A stretch of 64,000 nucleotides of DNA from Lachnospiraceae bacterium (GCA_017396555.1 JAFQLS010000014.1:39747-103746); one strand, 5' to 3'. Counted from the first letter of the stretch, positions 54,201 through 63,248 are shown. Numbers and translations are program-made. Notes: generated from the letters alone by a model not told the origin.

Positions 54201-55616
54201 ACACTTTGTTCCCGTCTGTTCAGCCAAAGTATAATTTATCGTCGAATAACTATAATCATACAAATCAGCAACTGTAAAAGCATTTGCAGCATCAGGTATT
54301 ATTCCGGATGAACTTACGATAATTTCATTAGTGTCTCTGTCAAATTCAACATCAACTACTTTAGTACCTAAGATTGCTTCATCCATATCAGTTCTAGTAC
54401 TTCCGTTTGAATCTGCATATGAATGAACCTCACCGGAAACAACATTACTTAGGTTAATAATTCTTTCGCCTTCCTGTTCTTTCCAGTCACCTTTTCTAAC
54501 CTTGTAGCTAACAGATGTTACTGAAAGTGGAACTTCAATTGTTGCAATGTATTCACTTTCGACTTTTTCTAAATCAAACTGCTTAGCAAAGTCATTACAC
54601 CATGCCCATACGTTCCAGTCTTCATAATTGCCATCTGCTCTTGTGTAATGAATCTTGAGAGTGACTATTTCCTCACCTGCTTCATTTGTTTCAGGCTCAT
54701 ATAACTGAACATTAACTGTTACTGTCTTACTGTCATCTGTAGTTGCTGTTAAATCAAATTCTGTAAAAGTATCTGCTAATGTTACTGTTGTTCCCTCTAC
54801 AGTTACGCCCTCTGTAGATGATGACCAAGTAACTGCCTTTGTTGTCTCTCCGGCTGAAGTAACATATGTAAGTGCTGAAGGTAACTTAATGTCACTTCCT
54901 TTCTTGTAGCTTAAGGCTTTATCAAGGAATCCTTCAACCACGTACACACTGTTCATACCACTTGGTACATTAGAACAGGCTGAATCTGTTACCCATGTAC
55001 TACCATTTACGACGAATTTATATTCGTATAATCCTGGCTCTAATTCAAGTGTACAGGTGAATGTATTACCTGACTTAGTCATCTGATTTGCTGTTGTGTT
55101 CCAACCATTCATAGTACCCGCAAGATATACACTATTTGCAGTAGTACTTGTATAACTAAATGTTACCTCTTTACCATTTTGTGTTGGACCACCTGATGGA
55201 GCTAAATATTTAATACTGCCATCCTTATATACCCATACGTCCAAAACGCCATCTGTCTCAGCAGCTAATTTACTTGCTGGTACGGATAAATCTGCAGTCT
55301 GAGTTCCTGAATTATTATTATAAATAAACTTTAGATCACTAGATGCATTCTTAGTAATCTCACAGGTATAATAGCCTGCTCTGTCCTTTGAAACCGAGTT
55401 ACCAGGCCACGAACCATTGAGTGTAGTTCCTTCTCCTTCCCATGCATACATATGCACATTTCCCCAACCATCAGAGTTGATAAAATGTGCTTTAACTGTA
55501 ACAGTACTGCTTGAGGCAAGTGCTCGCATGCTTGTTACAGGCAGCATAGTTAATACCATTACTAAAGTTAAAACTATGCTTAAAATTCTTTTTAAATTTT
55601 TGCTGTTTTTTAACAT
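51243..55616 (-). CDS. large secreted type I pullulanase with multiple starch-binding modules
   Basis: 1457 residues from the second of two adjacent ATGs (AGGAGG 6 bases before it). Signal peptide; a CBM26-like module (about 36-115); a CBM48/AMPK-like module (150-230); an immunoglobulin-like stretch (235-305); a CBM41 module (315-405); pullulanase N-domains with CBM48 (530-625); a GH13_14 catalytic barrel with the pullulanase tag FNWGYDP (734-740), Asp852, Glu881 and Asp968. Then a MucBP-like domain (about 1190-1260) and two fibronectin III domains with very lysine-rich sequence. It cuts alpha-1,6 bonds in starch and pullulan outside the cell. No LPxTG is present; the basic Fn3 pair may tether it to the wall. 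Confidence 0.94.
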   Translation of the reverse strand: MLKNSKNLKRILSIVLTLVMVLTMLPVTSMRALASSSTVTVKAHFINSDGWGNVHMYAWEGEGTTLNGSWPGNSVSKDRAGYYTCEITKNASSDLKFIYNNNSGTQTADLSVPASKLAAETDGVLDVWVYKDGSIKYLAPSGGPTQNGKEVTFSYTSTTANSVYLAGTMNGWNTTANQMTKSGNTFTCTLELEPGLYEYKFVVNGSTWVTDSACSNVPSGMNSVYVVEGFLDKALSYKKGSDIKLPSALTYVTSAGETTKAVTWSSSTEGVTVEGTTVTLADTFTEFDLTATTDDSKTVTVNVQLYEPETNEAGEEIVTLKIHYTRADGNYEDWNVWAWCNDFAKQFDLEKVESEYIATIEVPLSVTSVSYKVRKGDWKEQEGERIINLSNVVSGEVHSYADSNGSTRTDMDEAILGTKVVDVEFDRDTNEIIVSSSGIIPDAANAFTVADLYDYSYSTINYTLAEQTGTKCVLSIDEAVKAKNMTTAQALCQSYRVTYGGNKFLARFPNVYNTDEFKDAFTYTGDDLGATYTSEKTTFKLWAPTALRVNLKIYDHGSAAEDEAGKWPLQTSDATKDETGVWTFEVEGDLKNKYYTYLVEVNGKVNEVCDPYARTTGANGKRAMVVDLDDTDPEGWENDKSPNAGMSYTDAIIYELHVRDLSIDEESGVRDEWKGKFLGLTETGTKNSEGISTGLDHMKDLGITHVHLLPSYDFGSIDETMTEQEKAANPDKQFNWGYDPVNYNVPEGSYSTNPYDGNVRVTEMKKMVQTLHQNNINVIMDVVYNHVYNAGDFCFNNTVPNYFSRTNADGSYSNGSGCGNDTASERVMVRKYIVDSVKYWADEYHIDGFRFDLVGLLDAETINMVVNEVHKTHPNVIFYGEGWTMGTAVEPSNTIMATQQNASHTPNFAYFSDTFRDFIKGKNDEVSWGFIQGATEGDPTGTLMNCFTANTSWIQNPTQVINYASCHDNYTLKDKINATTKNQSEANRIKMNNLAASMYMLAEGIPLIHAGEEMLRTKVDNQGNIIHNSYNVPDYVNSLKWGDLSSTDYQNVRDYYKGLIEFRKNHAALRLTTKTEVNSNVESIYVDDDTVMFKINGKASIADEVADEIVIIYNRGKSAKNVSIYDKGASAGTWKVCVNDKKAGTDVLDVVTNGNVTVPAISTMVLVKGDTVDLESVYVKNEELISNNEVVKGKVYVKYVDENGKLFADYDMIGRVGEEYTTANINIEGYTLKTMPSNATGIITEEDIVVTYVYKKNETVTPPPAVTPTVKVNAMKGVKVSSVKATSATLKWTKNTSATGYQIQQYKKGKWTTIKTITSNKTVSYKVTGLKASTSYKFRIRAYKTSGSTKVYSAYVNKTTKTLPSNVKSFKAAKKTAKTITLKWTKNTSADGYVIQQKKGKKWKTIKTITKKKTTSFKVTKLKKNTKYQFRIRAYKKNGKTKKYSGYSNVSVKTTKK

Positions 55617-55726
55617 CATTTTCCTCCTTTTGTTACTATGAATTTCCACTCATTTACTATTTAACACACATAACCTTATTGTACTATATTTCTACAAAAA
55701 AAGATATATGCATTAGTACTTTTTTA

Positions 55727-56257
55727 CTATTTAACGTTTAAATCTAATATTTTTAAATCTCTATGTGGATTAGTCTTAGAAATACTAATCTTAGTTACCT
55801 TTGCACTACAAGGGCTAAACTCATTAATTAGCTTTTTAAATGCCTTAACCAGTTGTCCCTCTGTCAAATGTTTTCCCAAAGATAAATGTGGTATCCAACT
55901 AAAAGGATGATAATATGGACTAAATATTATATTTTTTACCTGACTAAACATTTCAAAGGTTTCTAATGACAAATTATGAAGGTATTTATTTAAAACAGGC
56001 TCTACATATATGACATTTCTTTTAAATGTTCCAATTGATACCAATAACACTTCTCCCTGTGCAAAAGCATTTGCATTTTCTTCAAATATTCTAATTGCTT
56101 CATTCTCATCTTTAGTCTCAAACTCAAGTAATGTTATATGTGGTGGAATTTTTTCATCAATCATAAATGTATTTTCAGTAACATCCGCCAGACGATTAAT
56201 CATTCCTTGTATTTTTTTATTTGTAATATCATCAAAATATATAGAGATAAGATACAT
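55727..56257 (-). CDS. 2H-phosphoesterase (2'-5' RNA ligase-like)
   Basis: 176 residues with both HxT/S motifs of the 2H superfamily, PHITLLEF and PHLSLGK, spaced as in LigT/YjcG-like proteins. Such enzymes open or join 2'-5' or cyclic phosphodiesters of RNA or small nucleotides; the substrate is unknown. It lies alone between the pullulanase gene and a degraded small gene. Confidence 0.82.
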   Translation of the reverse strand: MYLISIYFDDITNKKIQGMINRLADVTENTFMIDEKIPPHITLLEFETKDENEAIRIFEENANAFAQGEVLLVSIGTFKRNVIYVEPVLNKYLHNLSLETFEMFSQVKNIIFSPYYHPFSWIPHLSLGKHLTEGQLVKAFKKLINEFSPCSAKVTKISISKTNPHRDLKILDLNVK

Positions 56258-56319
56258 ATTCTGTCACTCCCATTTATCATCCTATTCTATCTGCCAATAA
56301 GCATTAATCTAATCCTCAT

Positions 56320-56542
56320 TCAAGGCAGTCCACACCTCTGTCTGAATATTTTTTCCAATTGCATGATAATATGCAAGTGTTGCTTTAAAATATTTTTATC
56401 TTCTTCCGTGCTCATATTTTTAAAATAAAAAACTACTGTCTTATAGCTAATCGGTGCAGCAAACGCCGTCTCCGATAAGCCTGCTGTACATAAACAATAA
56501 TTAAAAAGAAAGTACCTTTTGGAAAACCGCTTTAATATTCAT
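56320..56542 (-). pseudogene. frameshifted small secreted-protein gene
   Basis: A good ribosome site (TAGGAGTG) and ATG at 56542 begin a signal-like frame (MNIKAVFQKVLSF) that stops after 13 codons in a T-run. Dropping one T continues into a second frame (CLCTAGLSETAFAAP, then STEEDKNILKQHLHIIMQL) to TGA at 56320, giving about 73 residues with a signal-peptide look (cleavage near AFAA). The defect could be a real pseudogene, a phase-variable T-run or a base-calling error. This fills the 328-base gap between neighbouring genes; nothing else is seen there. Family not recognised. Confidence 0.45.
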
Positions 56543-56585
56543 ATCAAACACTCCTATTCTCTTGTATACTTATCTGTATTCAAAT

Positions 56586-58208
56586 TTAATTAAAGCTCCT
56601 CACCCAATTCAACAAAGAACCTTGATGTGTATTTACAATTACACTTCTCTTCATATCCTCTGTAACAGGTCCGTTCTTTGCCATTTTAGCAAGAATTGAT
56701 GCCTGAAGTTCCTCAATTGACATATCTTCATAAGGCTTATTCAAATTCAACTCTTTATTTTCTGTTATGGATTTCTCCTCTGCTACGGGCTCATTAGTTG
56801 TAATTTCTTCTGTTATTTCTTCTATTATTTCCTCCACAACCTCATCAACTTCAATCTTAGGATTTCCATTTTCCGGTACCCAGATTTCACCTGAATTTCC
56901 AGCTATTTCCGCAGAAAATCCACCACCGCAAACTGTTATTGTACGACCCGACAACACACCTTTATAATTACCATCCGGTGCACCACCATTCATTGTACAG
57001 GCATTGTCATCATTATTAACCATAATCACCACTGTACTTCCCTCATAGCTACGAGAAAATGTGTACTGTCTTGTTGTAAGATTCTGTTCTCTATAATCAC
57101 CATAGCTCAACGCCTTAACCTGATTACGTATTACCCCAAGCGAAGTGATAAATTTAACATATGCATTGTCTTCTTTTTGTTCAACCCATTCTTCGTAAAC
57201 CAATTCCGGACGAAGAGGAGCATCAGCATCTGTACCGTGTCCTTTTCTTCCTTCAATACCGAATTCAGAACCATAGTAAATCGAAGGGATTCCCGGTAAT
57301 GTATACAGCATAATATGGACAGGAACAAAACCCTTCGCTGTAGAAAGCTTTGACATAATACGTTCTACATCATGATTATCAACAAAATTATATAGCTTAA
57401 ATACACCACCACACATATCATTAAGACGTTTCACTGTATGTGCAATTTCAAAGAAATTATGGTCATTATATCCTGAAAACAATGCCTTATGAAGATGATA
57501 ATTTGTTACAGAATGCAATGTGTCAGCATTTGCCCAGCGAATATAATCTCCATGAATAACCTCACCCATAAGCCAAAAATCCGGCTTTACTTCGTTTGCG
57601 ACCTGACGCAAAGCTTTCATAAAATCAAAATCCAACACATCTGCCGCATCTAAACGTATTCCATCCACATCAAATTCATTTACCCAAAAACGAATAACCT
57701 CACAGATATAATTAATTACTTCCGGGTTTCTTTGATTAAGCTTTACAAGCAAATCATAGCCACCCCAGTTTTCGTAGCCAAAGCCATCATTATAAGAATT
57801 ATTTCCCCAAAAATTCACATTACAATACCAGTCTTTATATCGTGAATTCTCTCTATTTTCTTTTAAATCCTTAAAAGCAAAGAAATCTCGTCCCGTATGG
57901 TTAAATACGCCATCGAAAATAACTCTTATTTCCTGATTGTGACACTCTTTTACAAAATTTTTCAATGTTTCATTTGTACCAAGTCTGCTGTCTAATTTCT
58001 TATAGTCTGTTGTCTCATATCCATGTCCTACAGATTCAAATAACGGTCCAATATATATTGCATTACACCCTATACTCTTGATATGCGAAATCCACGGAAT
58101 AAGCTTGTTCAACCTCTCAACCGGCTCTCCATATTCATTCTGTTTCGGTGCTCCTGTCATTCCAAGCGGATAAATGTGATAAAATATTGCTTCATCATAC
58201 CATGCCAT
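56586..58208 (-). CDS. intracellular GH13 alpha-amylase-family enzyme
   Basis: 540 residues, no signal peptide. The GH13 barrel starts with WYDEAIFYHIYPLGM and has IFDGVFNHTG, nucleophile Asp187 in VDGIRLDAAD, acid/base Glu216 in WLMGEVIHG and Asp280 in FVDNHD. An unusual acidic extension (about 455-500, rich in EEI/TEEI) and a helical tail follow the usual C-domain. The compact domain resembles maltodextrin-degrading or cyclomaltodextrinase-like enzymes. It would process maltodextrins produced by the outer pullulanase after import. Exact specificity is open. Confidence 0.9.
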   Translation of the reverse strand: MAWYDEAIFYHIYPLGMTGAPKQNEYGEPVERLNKLIPWISHIKSIGCNAIYIGPLFESVGHGYETTDYKKLDSRLGTNETLKNFVKECHNQEIRVIFDGVFNHTGRDFFAFKDLKENRENSRYKDWYCNVNFWGNNSYNDGFGYENWGGYDLLVKLNQRNPEVINYICEVIRFWVNEFDVDGIRLDAADVLDFDFMKALRQVANEVKPDFWLMGEVIHGDYIRWANADTLHSVTNYHLHKALFSGYNDHNFFEIAHTVKRLNDMCGGVFKLYNFVDNHDVERIMSKLSTAKGFVPVHIMLYTLPGIPSIYYGSEFGIEGRKGHGTDADAPLRPELVYEEWVEQKEDNAYVKFITSLGVIRNQVKALSYGDYREQNLTTRQYTFSRSYEGSTVVIMVNNDDNACTMNGGAPDGNYKGVLSGRTITVCGGGFSAEIAGNSGEIWVPENGNPKIEVDEVVEEIIEEITEEITTNEPVAEEKSITENKELNLNKPYEDMSIEELQASILAKMAKNGPVTEDMKRSVIVNTHQGSLLNWVRSFN

Positions 58209-58262
58209 TCTTTAAAATCCTCCTAAAAACAATAAATTTATTCTTTAATAATTATTTTTAAA

Positions 58263-58763
58263 TTATTTTTCACATACTTCTTTCACTAACTGCCACGCAA
58301 TACTTCCCTCACGAAGCATTTCTAATGCTTCATTGAATGCAACCCATTTAGCAAGCGCAACTTCGCCGGACAATTCAAATTCCTGTTTTTTAACGAATGC
58401 CTTGAAGCCCAGCATCAGCATTTCCTTCGCCTCGTAAGGATAGCTTCTTATGAACTCTACCTTTTGCACATCCTGTCCAATCTCTTCCTTAACTTCTCTT
58501 ATTACCGTATCTTCTGCCGACTCGTTAAGCTTCATAATACCAGCAACACATACATATCTTCTTTCCTGCCCATAGCTTTGCTGAATAAGTGCCACTTCAT
58601 TTTCTTCATTTACAACTGCACATATAACGCTTGTTGTAAACATATCCCATAACGGAACCTTACATCCTTCACAATAAGGTATAAGTCCCTCATCACCTAT
58701 TTCTTTTTTTATTAACTCCTTGCCACAATGTGGACAATACTTAAACCTCATAGTTTTCTCCAT
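58263..58763 (-). CDS. zinc-ribbon Nudix hydrolase (NudC-like)
   Basis: 166 residues. An N-terminal zinc ribbon (CPHCGK...CEGC) precedes a Nudix domain with box GIMKLNESAEDTVIREVKEE plus IG. The zinc ribbon-Nudix order is that of NADH pyrophosphatase NudC, but the protein is shorter and the NudC SQPWPFPxS tag is absent, so the substrate is uncertain. It lies 8 bases after the cyclic-di-GMP gene. Confidence 0.85.
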   Translation of the reverse strand: MEKTMRFKYCPHCGKELIKKEIGDEGLIPYCEGCKVPLWDMFTTSVICAVVNEENEVALIQQSYGQERRYVCVAGIMKLNESAEDTVIREVKEEIGQDVQKVEFIRSYPYEAKEMLMLGFKAFVKKQEFELSGEVALAKWVAFNEALEMLREGSIAWQLVKEVCEK

Positions 58764-58771
58764 TCACAAAA

Positions 58772-60817
58772 TTACTTTTCCTCAACTACAAATACATAAA
58801 ACAAATCCACATCACTGTCTGTATGCACCAAATGTCCATAGTCACGAACATATTTCACTTTTCCATTTTTGGTAATTATACGATATTTAACATAATCCAT
58901 CTTCTTATCACTTGCATTTATCTGCTCATAAATGGATTCCCGCACTTTCTGGTAATCCTCAGGATGCACTATCCCCTTGAAAGTACCATTAGTTAATTCT
59001 GTAAATTCATCTACTGTTTTACATTCAAAAATGTCCAAAAGCATTTCATTAACACTTATGATTTTCTCTTCTTCATTATCTGCATAAATGAAGAATCCAC
59101 CCGGCATCATCGAAAGGATACTGTCAACTCCCAATTCACCATTAAGATTTTCTTTGATAAGACTAACACTACTTACCGGCCAGGTTTCTTTGATAATATT
59201 TTTGAAATTTGAAAATTCTATCGGCCTTGAATAAAAATATCCCTGATGATAATTTGCTGAATATTTTCCAATAAAATCCTTAATTTCTTGTGTTTCTACT
59301 CCTTCAAGGCACACCGTCAGCCCTAAGCGTTTTGCACATTGTACGGTAGAATCCACCACAACTCTATTACTTCCCTTATTTAAAATATTCAAAATAAAAG
59401 TCTGGTCAATTTTCACACTGGTAATAGGCAATTCGCAAAGCAAATTAATGGTTGAATTACCGGTTCCATAATCATCAAGCGCAATTTTTATACCATATTC
59501 TCTTAAAAATGTAAGCTGTTCTTTTAAATACTTCATATCAAGATTTCGACATCTTTCCGTAAGTTCAAGCTGCAAATTATTAGCCGGAAAATCTATCTCA
59601 TTTATAATATTTATAACTTCCTTTACAAATTCAGGGCGTTCTAACTGGCTGTACGACATATTAACATTTATAAAAAATTTCGGATAATTTTTTATAATTT
59701 CTTTTATATCCTGTACTGCACGACGCAATATCCAAATGCTTAAATCATAAAAACAAGAATGTGATTCCAGATATGGTACAAATCTTCCCGGTGAAACTTC
59801 TCCATATATAGGATTTCTCCAACGAATCAAGGCCTCTGCTCCAATAATTTTACCTGTAACTGTAGAAATAAATGGCTGATAGCACAGATAAAATCCTTCA
59901 CAATTATTTCTGATACTTGCTTTTATAACATCTAACATCTCTAATGTTTTATGATTATTCTCATGCGATTCATCATCAAACACAACCAATTTATTATCAT
60001 CAGCTTCCTTAGCCTTTTCAAGAGCCGACAACAGATACGAATATATCATTCGATGACTAACTTCATAATTCTTTGTAAATAATGCCCCTCCACACATTTC
60101 AATATTAAGAGTAAAACTATCTAAGGAATATCTTGTCAGTGCATTCTGAATTTTTACATAGCTTTCTTTCAAACCTTCTAAATCAGACTCATTAAACACA
60201 ATTCCAAAGCTTGTACTTTCCAATCTATATACTGTTCCGCCATCCCCAATAATATTACACATTATTTTTGAAATTTCATATAACGCCTTATTACCAAAAT
60301 CATATCCATACAAAGTATTAATATTATTAAAACGTTTTAACTTCAACGCCATCAATAAACATTCCTTGTTCTTCTTTTTTATTTTGCTGATATGCGATAA
60401 AAAGCCTTGAATTTTAGGCAAATCTGTAACGGCATCATAATCTTCTTCCCCCTTATGTACTGTTAAAGTTCCTTTAAATATGTATGGTTTTCCTGTTTCA
60501 TCAACAAGCATACTTCCCTTACATGTACAAGGCTCATATTCTCCCTTAGCATTTTTAATTTTAAAGCTTATATAAAATGCCTCTTTTTTCTTTAAAAATA
60601 CCTCTTCAAATTCCTTTTGCGTATTTTCAATATCATCAGGATGTGTAATACTCTCAATTATCTCTTTTGTATTGGCAAATTTGCAGTCTGGCAGCCCCAA
60701 ATATTCTACCGCTTCTTTACACCAATTAGATACTCCGTTCTCAATGTTCTCAACAAATACAAATTGGCCCTCCGGAACATTTTCTATAAACTCATAGTTA
60801 TCTATATTATTATCCAT
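58772..60817 (-). CDS. PAS-GGDEF-EAL-PAS protein, probable c-di-GMP phosphodiesterase
   Basis: 681 residues, no membrane helix. Order: PAS (about 10-125); a degenerate GGDEF domain (about 130-285) in which the GGDEF loop reads ESTSF, so cyclase activity is unlikely; EAL (about 295-550) with AEALIRW, NVNMS, LELTER, DDYGTGNS, VKIDQTF, CLEGVET and QGYFYSRP, all retained; and a C-terminal PAS (about 565-681). It should hydrolyse cyclic-di-GMP, with the GGDEF part perhaps binding GTP. The second PAS after EAL is less common. It affects motility or adhesion choices. Confidence 0.88.
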   Translation of the reverse strand: MDNNIDNYEFIENVPEGQFVFVENIENGVSNWCKEAVEYLGLPDCKFANTKEIIESITHPDDIENTQKEFEEVFLKKKEAFYISFKIKNAKGEYEPCTCKGSMLVDETGKPYIFKGTLTVHKGEEDYDAVTDLPKIQGFLSHISKIKKKNKECLLMALKLKRFNNINTLYGYDFGNKALYEISKIMCNIIGDGGTVYRLESTSFGIVFNESDLEGLKESYVKIQNALTRYSLDSFTLNIEMCGGALFTKNYEVSHRMIYSYLLSALEKAKEADDNKLVVFDDESHENNHKTLEMLDVIKASIRNNCEGFYLCYQPFISTVTGKIIGAEALIRWRNPIYGEVSPGRFVPYLESHSCFYDLSIWILRRAVQDIKEIIKNYPKFFINVNMSYSQLERPEFVKEVINIINEIDFPANNLQLELTERCRNLDMKYLKEQLTFLREYGIKIALDDYGTGNSTINLLCELPITSVKIDQTFILNILNKGSNRVVVDSTVQCAKRLGLTVCLEGVETQEIKDFIGKYSANYHQGYFYSRPIEFSNFKNIIKETWPVSSVSLIKENLNGELGVDSILSMMPGGFFIYADNEEEKIISVNEMLLDIFECKTVDEFTELTNGTFKGIVHPEDYQKVRESIYEQINASDKKMDYVKYRIITKNGKVKYVRDYGHLVHTDSDVDLFYVFVVEEK

Positions 60818-60874
60818 AATTCAAATCACATCCTTTATTCCACTCTTTATTTCACATTCTCTAAATATAATTAA

Positions 60875-60903
60875 ATTATATTACCAATTAAGAGTATACG
60901 CAA
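60875..60903 (-). promoter_or_regulatory. promoter of the PAS-GGDEF-EAL-PAS gene
   Basis: Minus-strand TTGCGT (60898-60903), 17-base spacer, TATAAT (60875-60880). Confidence 0.55.
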
Positions 60904-60914
60904 GAAAAAAAGAA

Positions 60915-60945
60915 ACTCCCGACTAATTTATATATAGTCAGGAGT
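60915..60945 (-). terminator. terminator after the PfkB kinase gene
   Basis: ACTCCCGACTA (60915-60925) pairs with TAGTCAGGAGT (60935-60945; one A-C mismatch); TTTCTTTTTTTCTTG follows on the minus strand. Confidence 0.88.
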
Positions 60946-60958
60946 AACTAAATAATTA

Positions 60959-61858
60959 TTAATAAACCTTATTTATATATTCTTCCACCTTTTCCTCAGT
61001 CGCAAATCCCACAGAGGCACCATCAAATCCAATCTTATACGAAGCAAATATTTGTGCACGCTTAAGAGCCTCATCCGCTTTAAAACCTTTTGCATAATAA
61101 TGTACAAAGGAACTGCAAAGTGAATCACCTGCACCAACTGTATTGACAACTTCACCTACTGTAACTGCCGGCATTTCATAGAATTTATCGTCATTCCTTA
61201 CATACATAAGAACGCCCTTGCTTCCTCTTCCCAGTATAATAATATCATTCTTATATGTCTTTTCTATTTCCATTATAAATTCTTTATATTCTCCCTTTAT
61301 ATTCTCATCACTCAAGAACAGAATATTTGCATACTGCATAAAATCTTTATTGTATTCATCATTTATATCTGATAATACATGTACATCCGTAACAATAATT
61401 TTATTGTCTGCTTTAGCTTTTCTTAACAAACCTCTATTAAAGTTTGCATTACATGCCATAACAATATCACAATCTTCATACAATTCTTTTCCACCATCAA
61501 GAGTTGCTTCCTGAATATCTTTAAGATCACAGTATATCTGTCTCTTTCCGCTATCATCATATAGCACAACTGAGCTTGGTGTTGCCTTCAAGGAATTAGT
61601 CACATATTCCGAAGATATTCCTATCTCAGCTAATTCTCCCTTTATATACCTTGCGCTAAAATCATTTCCCATCATAGATACAAATCTAACGTCATCACCT
61701 AATGTCTTTAAAGCTTTTGCCAAATTGTATGCTACACCTGATACTCTGGTATTCACTCCAAAAAACGAATAATCAATTGGAAAATATTCAATCGGAAATT
61801 GTTTGATTTTCACTGTAGTTTCTGTGTTAATTAATCCTGATACTAATATTTTTTTCAT
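60959..61858 (-). CDS. PfkB-family carbohydrate kinase
   Basis: 299 residues from ATG 61858 (AAAGGAG upstream). The PfkB C-terminal signature NTVGAGDSLCSSFV holds the catalytic Asp, and VSGVAYNLAKALKTLG is the substrate-side motif. It phosphorylates a sugar, ribonucleoside or similar; the substrate cannot be told. A longer frame upstream overlaps the next gene and is rejected. It is probably in one operon with the two unknown genes upstream. Confidence 0.88.
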   Translation of the reverse strand: MKKILVSGLINTETTVKIKQFPIEYFPIDYSFFGVNTRVSGVAYNLAKALKTLGDDVRFVSMMGNDFSARYIKGELAEIGISSEYVTNSLKATPSSVVLYDDSGKRQIYCDLKDIQEATLDGGKELYEDCDIVMACNANFNRGLLRKAKADNKIIVTDVHVLSDINDEYNKDFMQYANILFLSDENIKGEYKEFIMEIEKTYKNDIIILGRGSKGVLMYVRNDDKFYEMPAVTVGEVVNTVGAGDSLCSSFVHYYAKGFKADEALKRAQIFASYKIGFDGASVGFATEEKVEEYINKVY

Positions 61859-61898
61859 AACTTTAGCTCCTTTATTCAATCCATTTACAACCTTAAAT

Positions 61899-62267
61899 TC
61901 ACAATGTTTCAAGCATATTATTAAGACCACGCACAAATTCGTGGTAACCTTTTGGGAAATTTTCGGAGCCATCAGCACTAATAATTTGTTCATCATTTAT
62001 AACAGCCGTGAAATCAAACATTATTCCATCTTTTACGTTTCGTGGATGTTTACCATGAAAACCATCCCAAGAAATTACACCACATTTATTCATATGTTCG
62101 ATAAACATATATATATCAATCACTGTACTACTCTCAAGTTCAAGAACAGTTTCTCCGTTTATAAATTTTTCTCTATAAAGTCGTAATTCAAATTTATCTG
62201 CTTCATTTATGATTTTATAAACAGTACTACCACGCATTCCTCTTAAAGTAAGAGTTAGCTCCTTCAC
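61899..62267 (-). CDS. hypothetical protein related to the product of 62346-63248
   Basis: About 122 residues; GTG 62267 (AAAGG 8 bases before it) is favoured over the TTG one codon earlier. No signal or membrane helix. The C-terminal half (DFTAVINDEQIISADGSENF then P..YHEFVRGL) matches in pattern a segment of the 300-residue neighbour (ITFASGEHLYASNN...NAVKEMVELF). Function unknown; it sits 40 bases before the PfkB gene. Confidence 0.6.
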   Translation of the reverse strand: MKELTLTLRGMRGSTVYKIINEADKFELRLYREKFINGETVLELESSTVIDIYMFIEHMNKCGVISWDGFHGKHPRNVKDGIMFDFTAVINDEQIISADGSENFPKGYHEFVRGLNNMLETL

Positions 62268-62345
62268 CAATATAACCTTTTTAGAACATTTATTTCTTAA
62301 TATTTTTTTAACATCTTAAGCTTATCTCCTCATGTATAAAAATAT

Positions 62346-63248
62346 TTAAGATAAATCCAATTCTTCTTGATGTCTGATAAATTCCCCAAGAAGAATATCA
62401 TAAATACGGGCAAGTGTTTTATTGTCAAGTTCCTTTGCTACTTCCTTACAATTATAACAAAGAATTAATTTTTGCTCTGAATCATCATCTGTATGTAAGA
62501 TTTCCGGTAATTGCCCTGCCTTAGGAAGTGATGAAAGTTTCAAATTGTTAATGGCCCCAACTGCCTCTGCCGACATACAAAATTCCTCATCAAAAGAATA
62601 TTCCTCTCCCTTTGACACAAGATATCCTTCGGCAAACATATCATTCGTTCCTTCTCTTTTTACACGTACATATAAACATGAATCACACTTTGAATTATTA
62701 TAGCTCAAATCCATCTTTGTCCAATTGGATACTGATATAGCACGACTCTCAAAAAGCTCCACCATTTCTTTTACTGCATTGTCCGGAATAAAATTTGATT
62801 GGTTATTCGAGGCGTAAAGGTGTTCTCCTGACGCAAACGTTATATTAACAGAAGCACCATAATTATCGGGAAGCCCTGCCACCAAACAACTCTCGCCGTT
62901 ATACTTTGCAAGATCATATTCAGTAACAATACGGTTCAAATCACTCATAAACTTCACCGATTCCCTAAATCTTTGTTCAAACACTGAACCGTACCTGTCA
63001 CGGCATTTATAACTTCCTTTTACCGCACCATTTTCAAGTGCTGCTTTAAGGTTATAGACATATCCGCAATACTCATTCTCTTTTGCAGCTGCGACAGTGG
63101 ACATTTCAACGCTAAATCTGATAATAAGTGTCGATTGAATATGCTTCGGTGCATTTATAACCACCTTTTTCTCAACTCCACCATCTTCTTCCATATCCCC
63201 ATACATATGTTTCTGTTTTTTAGATTTGAAAAATGTTAATTTTTTCAT
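62346..63248 (-). CDS. hypothetical cytosolic protein
   Basis: 300 residues with GAGGTG before the ATG. Basic N-terminus, then alternating strands and helices; the middle part (about 90-170) resembles the small neighbour at 61899-62267, suggesting a shared domain occurring once there and once or more here. A C-terminal helical part follows, with a lone CYNC. I do not recognise the family. It starts an apparent operon leading to the PfkB kinase gene. Confidence 0.65.
   Translation of the reverse strand: MKKLTFFKSKKQKHMYGDMEEDGGVEKKVVINAPKHIQSTLIIRFSVEMSTVAAAKENEYCGYVYNLKAALENGAVKGSYKCRDRYGSVFEQRFRESVKFMSDLNRIVTEYDLAKYNGESCLVAGLPDNYGASVNITFASGEHLYASNNQSNFIPDNAVKEMVELFESRAISVSNWTKMDLSYNNSKCDSCLYVRVKREGTNDMFAEGYLVSKGEEYSFDEEFCMSAEAVGAINNLKLSSLPKAGQLPEILHTDDDSEQKLILCYNCKEVAKELDNKTLARIYDILLGEFIRHQEELDLS

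Noticed and set aside
61859-61996. Upstream extension of the PfkB kinase
   Set aside because: It overlaps the preceding gene, and ATG 61858 has its own AAAGGAG site.
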